Source: Modestobacter sp. VKM Ac-2977 (GTDB taxonomy: Bacteria; Actinomycetota; Actinomycetes; Mycobacteriales; Geodermatophilaceae). Taken from it: a stretch of DNA of 64,000 nt. The DNA is taken from positions 528,060 to 592,059 of the forward strand of contig NZ_JAPVBQ010000003.1 of NCBI RefSeq assembly GCF_026968045.1, read 5' to 3'. Positions 32,931 to 40,908 of the stretch are shown in pieces. A program made the translations under genes and the position numbers. Positions within the stretch are counted from its first letter, which is position 1; each line of letters starts with the position of its first letter. Under the pieces are notes generated by a model. That model did not search any database. It had not been told where the DNA came from and saw nothing but the letters and a program-made list of their open reading frames with translations.

Positions 32931-33854
32931 TCAGCCGACGGGCGTCGCCGCGGGGGTCTGGGGCAGCAGGGCCTGGACCTCGTCGTCGTCCGGCAGCGCG
33001 CCGCGCGCCCCCGGACCGGTGGTCGACAGTGCCGCCGCCGTGACCGCGTAGCGGACCGCGTCGGCCAGCGTCTCGCCCCGGTCCAGGGCGCTGCTCAGCG
33101 CACCGCAGAGGCAGTCGCCGGCGCCGGTGGTGTCCACCGGCCGGACCGGCGGTGGCCCCTGCACGAGCGCCGGGCCGTCCGCGGGCACCACCAGCGCCCC
33201 TCGCGCGCCGAGGGTGACCACCGCCGACCGCACGCCCAGCCCGCGGGCCAGCTCGGCCAGCTCGGCGGGGGAGAGGTCGCCGGGCGGCGCGCCGGCCAGC
33301 CGGCGCAGCTCGTGCTCGTTGGGCACCAGGACGTCGACCCGGGTCAGCAGGTCGGCCGGCAGCGGCTGCGACGGCGCGGGGTTCAGGACGACGCTGCCCC
33401 GGGTGGCGGCGGCCGCGGCCCGGACCGTGTCCAGCGGCGTCTCCAGCTGGAGCAGCAGCACGCCCGCGCGGTGCACCGACTCCACGTCGACGTCCGCCGG
33501 GGTCAGCTCGGCGTTGGCGCCGGGCACCACCACGATCAGGTTCTCCCCGCCGTCCGCCTCGACCGGGATCGTCGCCGTCCCGGTGGGCACGCCCTCGGTG
33601 CGCTGCACCCGCCCGACGTTGACCCGCGCGTCGGCGAGCGCGGCGAGCTGCCGGCCGGCCGCCGGGTCGGTGCCGACCCGGCCGACCATGTGCACCCCGG
33701 TGCCCAGCCGGCCGGCCGCGGCGGCCTGGTTGGCGCCCTTGCCCCCGGGCAGGACGGCGACCGCTGAGCCGATGACGGTCTCGCCGCGGCCGGGCAGCCG
33801 GTCGACGGTCACCACGACGTCCTCGTTGAGACTCCCCACCACGGTCACGGACAC
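32931..33854 (-). CDS. rbsK: Ribokinase
   Basis: A 307-residue PfkB-family sugar kinase that phosphorylates ribose (or a related pentose or nucleoside) at the 5 position. Ribokinase marks are VVGSLNEDVVVTVDRLPGRGET, VLPGGKGANQAAAAGRLG, VLNPAPSQPLP, and the catalytic PVDTTGAGDCLCGAL motif. The GTG at 33854 follows a GGGAGC site; a second GTG two codons later is possible. No ribose transporter lies next to it, so a salvage role is likely. Confidence 0.85.
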   Translation of the reverse strand: MSVTVVGSLNEDVVVTVDRLPGRGETVIGSAVAVLPGGKGANQAAAAGRLGTGVHMVGRVGTDPAAGRQLAALADARVNVGRVQRTEGVPTGTATIPVEADGGENLIVVVPGANAELTPADVDVESVHRAGVLLLQLETPLDTVRAAAAATRGSVVLNPAPSQPLPADLLTRVDVLVPNEHELRRLAGAPPGDLSPAELAELARGLGVRSAVVTLGARGALVVPADGPALVQGPPPVRPVDTTGAGDCLCGALSSALDRGETLADAVRYAVTAAALSTTGPGARGALPDDDEVQALLPQTPAATPVG

Positions 33855-33886
33855 GCTGCGCTCCCGGTGATCACCACCCGGCCAGC

Positions 33887-34399
33887 CTAGGAGGGCCGGG
33901 TGGTCCGACGCCGCAGCGGCAACAGGTACCAGGTGGTCAGCCCGACGACGCCGATCGCCGCGCACACTGCGATCGCCGGCCAGCGGCCGAGGACCACGTC
34001 CAGCACCAGCAGCACCGCGCTGACGACGCCGGTCAGGAGCAGGGCGAGCCCGATCATCAGCGACCGGTCGGCGAACTGGACGATCGCCGCCTTCTGCCGC
34101 CGCCGGAACAGCATCCGATGGAAGGAGACGGGGGAGATGAGCACCACCGTGGCCAGGGCGGTGCTGGTCATCGTGATCGCGTAGACCGTCGTCCCGAAGG
34201 TGCCCAGTTCGGCGAAGCGGGACTGGAACGGGAGGGTCAGCAGGAAGGCGAACAGCACCTGGACGGCGGTGATCGCCACCCGGATCTCCTGCAGCACCTC
34301 GTTGACGTTGCGGTCCAGCACCTCGTCGGGCGTCTCGCCGCGGGCCTCGGCGGTCCGCTCCGCGTCGGCGCGCTCCGCGTCGATCCGTTTCTCCGCCAC
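33887..34399 (-). CDS. DUF6328 family membrane protein
   Basis: The protein has a charged N-terminal region (EVLDRNVNEVLQEIRVAITAVQVLFAFLLTLPFQ) and four membrane helices, ending in RRRTTRPS. The GETPDExLDRxxNELLxExR start and the FAFLLTxPF helix match DUF6328. The GTG at 34399 is used here; the frame also opens at ATG 34450 (187 residues), but that ATG would overlap the start of the divergent DUF3140 gene by 2 bp. Function unknown. Confidence 0.65.
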   Translation of the reverse strand: MAEKRIDAERADAERTAEARGETPDEVLDRNVNEVLQEIRVAITAVQVLFAFLLTLPFQSRFAELGTFGTTVYAITMTSTALATVVLISPVSFHRMLFRRRQKAAIVQFADRSLMIGLALLLTGVVSAVLLVLDVVLGRWPAIAVCAAIGVVGLTTWYLLPLRRRTTRPS

Positions 34400-34448
34400 C
34401 TGCCTGCGGTACCGCAGGCGCAGTCGATCGACACCCGGGAGATGCCCC

Positions 34449-34802
34449 ATGCCCCAGCACCAGGCCGAGGACGCCGACGCCGTCCGCCGTGAGTTCGGCG
34501 AGGCGGTGAACATGACCGCCGGCGAGCTGGAGGAGTGGCTGTCCACCGAGGAGTCGCAGTCGGTGGGGCAGAAGAGCAGCGGGTCGGCGGAGTCCACCGG
34601 CCACGAGTCGGGCCGGCGGATCGTGCAGCTGCTGCGCACGGGGAAGGCCGACCTCGCCGACGACGACCTGGCGCACATGCGCAAGGTGCACGGCTACGTG
34701 CAGCGGCACCTGGCGCAGGAGCCCGCCAAAGCCGACGTCGAGACGTCCAGGTGGCGGTGGTCGCTGATGAACTGGGGCCACGACCCGCTCAAGGGCAAGT
34801 AG
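34449..34802 (+). CDS. DUF3140 family protein
   Basis: A 117-residue helical protein. VRREFGEAVNMTAGELEEWLSTEESQSVGQ, ESGRRIVQLLRTGKADLADDDLAHMRKVHGYVQRHL and the closing RWRWSLMNWGHDPLK are the DUF3140 pattern, common in actinobacteria and often found near DNA-repair or stress genes. The ATG has a CCGGGAG site 7 bases upstream. The methyltransferase starts 10 bp after its stop, so it may be the first gene of that operon. Confidence 0.75.
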   Translation: MPQHQAEDADAVRREFGEAVNMTAGELEEWLSTEESQSVGQKSSGSAESTGHESGRRIVQLLRTGKADLADDDLAHMRKVHGYVQRHLAQEPAKADVETSRWRWSLMNWGHDPLKGK

Positions 34803-34812
34803 CGTCCGCGGC

Positions 34813-35559
34813 GTGCAGCGCAACGACCCGGCGCAGTACGACCAGTTGGCCGACCAGTGGTGGGACCCGCACGGCGGCTTCGCGATGCTCCAGTGGATCG
34901 CCGCCTCGCGGGCCGGTCACGTGCCACCGGCGTCGACACCCGGTGCGGTCCTGGTCGACCTGGCCTGCGGTGGTGGCCTGATGGCACCGCACGTGCAGCG
35001 GCTGGGGTACCGGCACGTCGGCGTGGACATCGGCCTGGCCGGCCTGCACATCGCCCGCGGGCACGGGGTCGGTGTCGTGCGCGGGTCGGTGCTCGCCGTC
35101 CCGCTCGCCGACGGGTGCGCCGACGTCGTGACTGCCGGGGAGATCCTCGAGCACGTCGAGGACCCCGGGCAGGTGCTCGCCGAGAGCGCCCGGCTGCTCA
35201 AGCCGGGCGGCCTGCTGGTCATCGACTCGATCGCGGCCACCCGGCTCGCCCCGCTGGTGGCCGTCCGGATCGCCGAGCGGCTGCCCGGCGGGCCGCCGCC
35301 GGGCATCCACGACCCGGCGCTGTTCGTCGACCGGCGCGAGCTGCTGGCCACCGCCGACCGGCTGGGGCTGGACCTGCGGCTGGTCGGCCTGCGCCCGTCG
35401 GTGCGCGACCTGGTCGCCTGGCGGCGGGGACGACGGGACACCGTGCGGATGCGCACCATGCCCTGGACCGGGATCCTGTTCGCCGGCTCGGCGACCAAGC
35501 GTGCAGAGCCCGACGCCGAGCGGCGGACGCCGGGCTCCGCACGTACCGTCGGGTCATGA
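34813..35559 (+). CDS. SAM-dependent methyltransferase, UbiG/UbiE-like
   Basis: A 248-residue class I methyltransferase starting at GTG. It has QYDQLADQWWDPHGGFAMLQWI (typical of UbiG-type quinone O-methyltransferases), the SAM loop VLVDLACGGGLMAPHV, the acidic end of strand 2 in VGVDIG, and GEILEHVEDPGQVLAES with LLKPGGLLVIDS. Its stop overlaps the ATG of a 16-codon ORF, which in turn overlaps the type III polyketide synthase gene. It most likely methylates a phenolic product of that synthase, as in known alkylresorcinol operons. Confidence 0.78.
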   Translation: MQRNDPAQYDQLADQWWDPHGGFAMLQWIAASRAGHVPPASTPGAVLVDLACGGGLMAPHVQRLGYRHVGVDIGLAGLHIARGHGVGVVRGSVLAVPLADGCADVVTAGEILEHVEDPGQVLAESARLLKPGGLLVIDSIAATRLAPLVAVRIAERLPGGPPPGIHDPALFVDRRELLATADRLGLDLRLVGLRPSVRDLVAWRRGRRDTVRMRTMPWTGILFAGSATKRAEPDAERRTPGSARTVGS

Positions 35560-35606
35560 GCGTCTGCGGTCCCGCCACCCCCACCGTGCCGGGATCGGCC
35601 TGGTGA
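35556..35606 (+). CDS. 16-codon ORF linking methyltransferase and polyketide synthase genes
   Basis: MSVCGPATPTVPGSAW, stop. Its ATG overlaps the methyltransferase TGA (ATGA) and its TGA overlaps the GTG of the synthase gene (GTGA), so a ribosome could pass from gene to gene by termination-reinitiation. TACCGT 6 bases before the ATG looks like the -10 box of a leaderless transcript, so it may also be the first codon block of an internal message. Whether the peptide matters or only the act of translation is unknown. Confidence 0.45.
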   Translation: MSVCGPATPTVPGSAW

Positions 35607-36631
35607 GCGCCGCCGTCATCACCGGTTCGGGTCGGGCGCTGCCGGCGAGGTACGAGCAGGGCGAGGTCTGGGACGGCTACTTCGCCGAGAAGTACGCCGG
35701 GCTGCGGGCCGCCGAGCGGGTGTTCCGCGGTGCCGGTGTGCGCAGCCGGCACGCGGTGGTCAACCCCGTCGACGAGGACGTCTCGCAGTGGGGCACCGGG
35801 GCCCGCATGGAGCGTTACGTCACGGAGGGGCTGCCGCTGGGCAAGCAGGCCGTCGCCACGGCGCTGGACGCCGCCGGGTTGGCTCCCGGGGACGTCGGGC
35901 AGTTCGCCGTCGCCACCTGCACCGGGTACGCCACCCCCGGCCTGGACATCCGGCTCTCCAGTGACCTGGGCATGCCGCTGGGGTTGCAGCGGCTGCTCGT
36001 CGGCCACATGGGCTGCTACGCGGCGCTGCCCGGGCTGGCTGCGGTCAGCGACTTCGTCACCGCACGCTCCCGGCCGGCGGTGCTGCTGTGCCTGGAGCTG
36101 ACCAGCCTGCACGTGCAGCCGGCCGTCGCCGACCTGGAGCAGGTCGTCACCCACGCGCTGTTCAGCGACGCCGCGGCCGCGGTCGTCGTCGAGCCCGCCG
36201 CGCGACGGGGCCGGCGGGTCGCCGGGATGGTGGCGCGCACCGACCACGCGACCGCCGACCACATGACCTGGGACGTCACCGACCTCGGTTTCCGGATGGG
36301 TCTGTCGCCCCGGGTGCCCGACGTGCTGGCTCGGCACGTCGGCGGCGTGGTCGAGGAGCTGCTGACCGAGGCCGGCCTGCGGGTCGAGGACGTGGCGGGC
36401 TGGGCGGTGCACCCGGGCGGGCCGCGGATCCTGGACGTCGTCCGGGACGAGCTCGGGCTCGCCGAGGAGCAGATGGCCGCTTCGCGCCGGGTGCTCGCCG
36501 AGCACGGCAACTGCTCGTCGGCGACCGTGCTGCTGGTGCTCGACGAGCTCGGGGACGTCGACGGCCCGGTGGTCGCGATGGCCTTCGGCCCCGGCTTGAC
36601 CCTCTACGCCACCCTGCTGCTCCCGGCCTGA
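35603..36631 (+). CDS. Type III polyketide synthase (chalcone synthase family)
   Basis: A 342-residue thiolase-fold enzyme. The catalytic triad is intact: Cys138 in GHMGCYAALPGL, His270 in WAVHPGGPRILD and Asn303 in HGNCSSATVL. Other family motifs are TCTGYATPGLDIRL and FGPGLTLYATLL. It extends a fatty or aromatic CoA starter with malonyl-CoA and cyclises it, giving pyrones, resorcinols or quinone precursors. The usual first 20-30 residues of plant and Streptomyces homologues are shorter here, so a slightly different start cannot be excluded. Operon partner: the methyltransferase just upstream. Confidence 0.88.
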   Translation: MSAAVITGSGRALPARYEQGEVWDGYFAEKYAGLRAAERVFRGAGVRSRHAVVNPVDEDVSQWGTGARMERYVTEGLPLGKQAVATALDAAGLAPGDVGQFAVATCTGYATPGLDIRLSSDLGMPLGLQRLLVGHMGCYAALPGLAAVSDFVTARSRPAVLLCLELTSLHVQPAVADLEQVVTHALFSDAAAAVVVEPAARRGRRVAGMVARTDHATADHMTWDVTDLGFRMGLSPRVPDVLARHVGGVVEELLTEAGLRVEDVAGWAVHPGGPRILDVVRDELGLAEEQMAASRRVLAEHGNCSSATVLLVLDELGDVDGPVVAMAFGPGLTLYATLLLPA

Positions 36632-36698
36632 CGCGCTCCCGGAGCGGCCCTCCTCCCGATGCCCGCTCCTCCCTGCGCGGCTCGACCCGCAGGCGCCA

Positions 36699-36760
36699 GG
36701 GTTGAGCCGCGTGCGCCGGCGGCTCAACCCCTCCCGGGGCGGCTCGAGCCGCCCCGGGAG
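36699..36760. terminator. Paired stem-loops between convergent genes
   Basis: GGGTTGAGCCGC/GCGGCTCAACCC (12-bp stem, 8-base loop, 36699-36730) is followed at once by a perfect 30-bp palindrome CTCCCGGGGCGGCTC/GAGCCGCCCCGGGAG (36731-36760). Lies between the synthase gene and dhaM; probably a two-way terminator. Confidence 0.6.
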
Positions 36761-36770
36761 CAGGGCCCCG

Positions 36771-37181
36771 TCAGCCCAGGTGGGCCTGCTTGGGAGCCAG
36801 GCCGCGCAGTGCCTCGGCGGCCACCCGGTCCCGGTCCGCGCCACCGGCGGCGACCACCGCCGCGCCGACCAGCCCCTCGACCAGCGGGGCGGCGCTGAGC
36901 ACCACCCGCGCCCGGACGTCGTCGTCCAGCAGCTCCAGCGCCGTCTCGGCCGACATCACCGCGCTGCCCAGGTCCATCAGCACCACCACGCCGTCCCCGG
37001 TGTCGGCGGCGGTGATGGCCGTGGAGACGGCGACCGCGTCGGTGCCCAGCCCGCCGTCGTCGGTGCCGGCGGCCACCTCGATGGCCACGGTCGAGTTCGG
37101 CAGCATCTGCCGGGCCAGCTCGACCGCGGCCTCGGCCAGCGGCCGGCTGTGCGAGACGACGACGATCCCCACGGCGGCCAC
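36771..37181 (-). CDS. dhaM: PTS-dependent dihydroxyacetone kinase, phosphotransferase subunit DhaM
   Basis: A 136-residue protein with only the EIIA(Man)-like domain. VGIVVVSHSRPLAEAAVELA carries the phosphorylated His11, and VVVLMDLGSAVMSAETALELL is the second family motif. The E. coli protein adds HPr- and enzyme I-like domains; this short form would rely on the ptsH/ptsI products encoded at 13066 and 17563. It re-phosphorylates the ADP held by DhaL. Third gene of dhaKLM, 2 bp after dhaL. Confidence 0.88.
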   Translation of the reverse strand: MAAVGIVVVSHSRPLAEAAVELARQMLPNSTVAIEVAAGTDDGGLGTDAVAVSTAITAADTGDGVVVLMDLGSAVMSAETALELLDDDVRARVVLSAAPLVEGLVGAAVVAAGGADRDRVAAEALRGLAPKQAHLG

Positions 37182-37183
37182 GG

Positions 37184-37813
37184 TCAGCTCCCCGGCAGGG
37201 TCGTCGCGGCGGCCTCGACCAGCAGCACCGCCGAGGCGGCCCCCGGGTCGACGTGGCCCGCGCTGCGCTCGCCCAGGTAGCTGGCCCGGCCCTTGCGGGC
37301 GACCAGCGGCGTGACCGAGTCGCGCCCCGTCGCGGCGGCGTCCGCGGCGGCGCGCAGGGCGGCGTCCAGCTCCTGCCCGGCCTCGACCGCCGCGGTGAGG
37401 GCGTCGGCGGCCGGCAGCAGCGCGTCGACCATCGTCTTGTCCTCCAGCTCCGCCTTGCCGCGGGCGACGACGCCGTCGACCCCGGCCCGGAACGCAGCCG
37501 CGAAGGCCGCCGGGGAGCCGTCGTCCAGGGCGCCGGACATCCGGAGGAAGAACGTCCCGTACAGCGGGCCGCTGGTGCCCCCGACCTTGCTGATCATCGT
37601 CATCGCGACCGTCTTCAGCAGCGCGGCGGCGTCGGCCGGCGGGGTGGCGTCGAGGGCGGCGACGGCCGCGGTCATCCCGCGGTGCATGTTCGTGCCGTGG
37701 TCGGCGTCGCCGATGGCCGAGTCGAGTTCGGTGAGCTCCTCGCGGTGCTCGGTGACGGCGCGGGCGTACTCGCGCACCCAGGTCCCGAGGGCGTCGGTGT
37801 CCAGCGCGGCCAT
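37184..37813 (-). CDS. dhaL: Dihydroxyacetone kinase, ADP-binding subunit DhaL
   Basis: A 209-residue all-helical subunit. The nucleotide-metal site shows DSAIGDADHGTNMHRGM, with GGTSGPLYGTFFLR and KTMVDALLPAADAL following. DhaL keeps a tightly bound ADP that DhaM phosphorylates, and transfers phosphate to DHA on DhaK. The Met-Ala-Ala-Leu start lies 2 bp after the dhaK stop; a longer frame to 37828 would overlap it. Confidence 0.9.
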   Translation of the reverse strand: MAALDTDALGTWVREYARAVTEHREELTELDSAIGDADHGTNMHRGMTAAVAALDATPPADAAALLKTVAMTMISKVGGTSGPLYGTFFLRMSGALDDGSPAAFAAAFRAGVDGVVARGKAELEDKTMVDALLPAADALTAAVEAGQELDAALRAAADAAATGRDSVTPLVARKGRASYLGERSAGHVDPGAASAVLLVEAAATTLPGS

Positions 37814-37815
37814 GC

Positions 37816-38817
37816 TCAGACCCCCCACCGCAGCGCGGGGGTGCGCACCGGCGCGTCCCAGAGCCGGATCAGCTCGTCGTCGACCTTGAGCAGCGTGACC
37901 GAGCAGCCGGCCATCTCCAGGCTGGTCATGTACGAGCCGACCAGCGAGCGGGCCACCGTCACGCCGGCCTTGGCCAGCACCGCCTGTACCTCGGCATAGA
38001 CCACGTAGAGCTCGAGCAGCGGCGTCCCGCCCATCCCGTTGACGAAGGCGAGCACGCCGTCGCCGCCGGTGAAGTCCAGGTCGGCCAGCACCGGCTCCAG
38101 CAGCATCTCGGCGACCTCCCGGGCCGGGGCGACCGGCACCCGGCGGCGGCCGGGTTCACCGTGGATGCCCACGCCCAGCTCCATCTCCCCCGCGGGCAGG
38201 TCGAAGGTGGGCTTGCCGGCGGACGGCACGGTGCAGGAGGTCAGCGCCATGCCCATGCTGCGGCCCTGCCCGTTGACCCGGCGGGCCACCTCGGCGACCT
38301 CGGCCAGCGGGCGGCCCTCCTCGGCGGCGGCACCGGCCAGCTTCTCCACCAGCACGGTGACGCCCACGCCGCGCCGGCCGGCGGTGTACAGGCTGTCCTG
38401 GACGGCGACGTCGTCGTCGGTGACGACGGCGACCACCTCGGTGCCGGACTCCGCGGCCACCAGCTCGGCGGCCATCTCGAAGTTCATGACGTCGCCGGTG
38501 TAGTTCTTCACGATGTGCAGCACGCCGGCGCCCGCGTCGACGCCCTGGGTCGCCGCCACCATCTGGTCCGGGACGGGGGAGGTGAACACCTCGCCGGCGC
38601 AGGCGGCGTCGAGCATGCCGAGCCCGACGAACCCGCCGTGCAGCGGCTCGTGGCCGGAGCCGCCGCCGGAGACGAGCCCGACCTTCCCCGCCACCGGGGC
38701 GTCGCCGCGGAAGACGACCCGGTGCTCGGCGTCGATCCGCAGCTCCGGGTGGGCGGCGGCCATGCCGCGCAGGGCGTCGTCGACGACGTCAGCCGGGTCG
38801 TTGATGAGCTTCTTCAT
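37816..38817 (-). CDS. dhaK: Dihydroxyacetone kinase, substrate-binding subunit DhaK
   Basis: A 333-residue subunit that binds dihydroxyacetone as a hemiaminal through His219 in MELGVGIHGEPGRRR. The GLVSGGGSGHEPLHGG and VKNYTGDVMNFEMA segments are the other hallmark motifs. It begins MKKLINDPADVVDDAL, the standard N-terminus. First gene of the dha operon; a formaldehyde dehydrogenase gene diverges from it. No glycerol dehydrogenase or DhaR/DhaS regulator is next to it. Confidence 0.93.
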   Translation of the reverse strand: MKKLINDPADVVDDALRGMAAAHPELRIDAEHRVVFRGDAPVAGKVGLVSGGGSGHEPLHGGFVGLGMLDAACAGEVFTSPVPDQMVAATQGVDAGAGVLHIVKNYTGDVMNFEMAAELVAAESGTEVVAVVTDDDVAVQDSLYTAGRRGVGVTVLVEKLAGAAAEEGRPLAEVAEVARRVNGQGRSMGMALTSCTVPSAGKPTFDLPAGEMELGVGIHGEPGRRRVPVAPAREVAEMLLEPVLADLDFTGGDGVLAFVNGMGGTPLLELYVVYAEVQAVLAKAGVTVARSLVGSYMTSLEMAGCSVTLLKVDDELIRLWDAPVRTPALRWGV

Positions 38818-39028
38818 CGCGGGCTCCTGATCATGGGGGACGAGCGAACCGTAGGAGTGGGCCAGGTCTCAGGGCAACGGGGGGCGGTCCGCATCGTCGG
38901 ACGGAGCTGCGGGGTGGACGTGACCTGGGGCACACTCGGCCTCCCATGCTCTCCGATGCATGCCGGTCGTGGTGGCGTCCGGAGGGTGTGCGACCAGGAC
39001 GGTCCCCCAGAGCTGAGGAGCTCCCCAG

Positions 39029-40255
39029 ATGGCTGGCAACAGAGGCGTTGCGTACATCGAGCCCGGCAAGGTCGAGGTGCACGAGACCGACTACCCGAAG
39101 CTGGAACTGCAGGACGGCCCGGGGGTGAACCCGGCCAACGTGGGCCGCAAGCTCAACCACGGGGTGATCCTCAAGGTGGTCACCACCAACATCTGCGGCA
39201 GTGACCAGCACATGGTCCGCGGCCGGACGACGGCGCCGCCGAACCTGGTGCTCGGCCACGAGATCCTCGGCGAGGTCGTGGAGAAGGGGTCCGACGTCGA
39301 GTTCATCGAGGTCGGCGACCTCTGCTCGGTGCCGTTCAACATCGCCTGCGGGCGCTGTCGCAACTGCAAGGAGGGCAAGACCGGGATCTGCCTGAACGTG
39401 AACCCGGCCCGCCCCGGTGCGGCCTACGGGTACGTGGACATGGGCGGCTGGGTCGGCGGGCAGGCCGAGTACGTGACGGTGCCCTACGCCGACTGGAATC
39501 TGCTGAAGTTCCCGGACAAGGACCAGGCCATGGAGAAGATCCTGGACCTGACCATGCTCTCGGACATCTTCCCGACCGGCTTCCACGGCGCGGTCACCGC
39601 CGGGGTGAAGCCCGGCTCGACCGTGTACATCGCCGGGGCCGGCCCGGTGGGGCTCGCGGCGGCCGTCGGCGCCCAGCTGCTGGGCGCGTCGGTGGTGATC
39701 GTCGCCGACCTCGTCGAGCAGCGGCTGGCCCAGGCGCGCAGCTTCGGCTGCGAGACCGTCGACGTGTCCAAGGGCTCGCCGCAGGACCAGATCGAGCAGA
39801 TCCTGGGCGAGCCCCAGGTGGACGCCGCCGTCGACGCGGTGGGCTTCGAGGCCCGCGGCCACGGCGAGGGAGCGGGGAAGGAGGCGCCGGCGACGGTGCT
39901 GAACTCGCTGATGGAGGTGACCGCGGCCGGCGGCGCCATCGGCATCCCGGGGCTGTACGTCACCGGTGACCCCGGGGGCATCGACGAGGCGGCCAAGGTC
40001 GGTTCGCTGTCGCTGAGCCTGGGCACCGGCTGGGCGAAGTCGCTCTCCTTCACCACCGGTCAGTGCCCGGTGATGCGGTACAACCTCGGGCTGATGAAGG
40101 CGATCCTCCACGACAAGGTGCAGATCGCGAAGGCGGTCAACGCCACGACCATCTCCCTGGACGAGGCGCCGAAGGGGTACCAGGACTTCGACTCCGGTGC
40201 GGCGAAGAAGTACGTGATCGACCCGCACGGGATGGTGGGCAAGAAGGCCGCCTGA
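39029..40255 (+). CDS. fdhA: Formaldehyde dehydrogenase, glutathione-independent (Zn-dependent)
   Basis: A 408-residue medium-chain dehydrogenase. Catalytic zinc ligands appear as NICGSDQHM and GHEILGEVVEKG; structural zinc cysteines as CGRCRNCKEGKTGICL; the Rossmann fold has YIAGAGPVGLAAAVGAQLLG. The long insertion with DVSKGSPQDQIEQILGEPQV and FEARGHGEGAGKEAPATVLN is specific to the Pseudomonas putida FdhA/formaldehyde dismutase group, which keeps NAD tightly bound. It removes formaldehyde without glutathione or mycothiol. AGCTGAGGAG upstream is the ribosome-binding site. Confidence 0.88.
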   Translation: MAGNRGVAYIEPGKVEVHETDYPKLELQDGPGVNPANVGRKLNHGVILKVVTTNICGSDQHMVRGRTTAPPNLVLGHEILGEVVEKGSDVEFIEVGDLCSVPFNIACGRCRNCKEGKTGICLNVNPARPGAAYGYVDMGGWVGGQAEYVTVPYADWNLLKFPDKDQAMEKILDLTMLSDIFPTGFHGAVTAGVKPGSTVYIAGAGPVGLAAAVGAQLLGASVVIVADLVEQRLAQARSFGCETVDVSKGSPQDQIEQILGEPQVDAAVDAVGFEARGHGEGAGKEAPATVLNSLMEVTAAGGAIGIPGLYVTGDPGGIDEAAKVGSLSLSLGTGWAKSLSFTTGQCPVMRYNLGLMKAILHDKVQIAKAVNATTISLDEAPKGYQDFDSGAAKKYVIDPHGMVGKKAA

Positions 40256-40263
40256 GTCCTGTC

Positions 40264-40293
40264 GCCGGCCCGGGGCGCACGCCCCGGGCCGGC
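40264..40293. terminator. 14-bp stem-loop between convergent genes
   Basis: GCCGGCCCGGGGCG and its exact complement almost touch, leaving a very small loop. It lies directly between the fdhA stop and the end of the AAC(2') gene. Confidence 0.55.
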
Positions 40294-40294
40294 G

Positions 40295-40849
40295 TCACCA
40301 CAGGTCGCCCCGGCGCCAGTCGCACACCAGCCGGGCGGCGGGGTCCAGCGGCGCCGGGGTGGCCGGGGTGGGCAGCACGAAGACCGCCCCACCTGGGGTC
40401 GCCACCATGCCGTCCGGGGTCAGCGCCGCCAGGTCGCCGGACCAGGTCAGCCACCCGCGCGCGGTGTACAGCCGGGCGCCGTCCTCGCTCGCGGCCAGCG
40501 CGCCGAACTCGAACCCGCCGCGGACGAGCCGTTCCGTCTCGGCCATCACCGCGGCCCCCACGCCCCGGCGGCGCATCGTGGCCGCGGTGGCGACGGCCTC
40601 GACGTAGCCGGTCCGCAGCGTCCGACCGCCGGCGATGAGCTGGCGGACGACGACGGCGGCGTGCCCGGCCGGCTCCCCGTCCACGGTGGCCAGCACGTGC
40701 ACGCCGCCGAGGGCGTGGGACCAGTCGTCGTCGCTGAACCGGCCGCTGAACGCCGTGTCCAGGAACTCCCGCAGCCGGTCGAGCTCGTTCGTCGAGAGAT
40801 CGGCGGTGGGCGCGCTGCGGACGGTGACCGTCGGCCGGGGGGAACTCAC
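40295..40849 (-). CDS. aac(2')-I: Aminoglycoside 2'-N-acetyltransferase, AAC(2')-I family
   Basis: A 184-residue GNAT enzyme. The resemblance to mycobacterial AAC(2')-Ic is specific, not just the fold: FSGRFSDDDWSHALGGVHVL, RTLRTGYVEAVATAATMRRRGVG, FEFGALAASEDGARLYTARGWL, GAVFVLP and the closing LVCDWRRGDLW all line up. Family members acetylate the 2'-amino group of gentamicin, tobramycin and related drugs; chromosomal copies in mycobacteria may also serve in peptidoglycan O-acetylation. It sits next to tRNA-Gly with no mobile element near, so it looks resident rather than acquired. Confidence 0.85.
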   Translation of the reverse strand: MSSPRPTVTVRSAPTADLSTNELDRLREFLDTAFSGRFSDDDWSHALGGVHVLATVDGEPAGHAAVVVRQLIAGGRTLRTGYVEAVATAATMRRRGVGAAVMAETERLVRGGFEFGALAASEDGARLYTARGWLTWSGDLAALTPDGMVATPGGAVFVLPTPATPAPLDPAARLVCDWRRGDLW

Positions 40850-40908
40850 CGGACCAGCTTCGCGGAGGCATCGCCGTGCCGCCCCGACAGGGGCCGCTGG
40901 AGGAGGAG

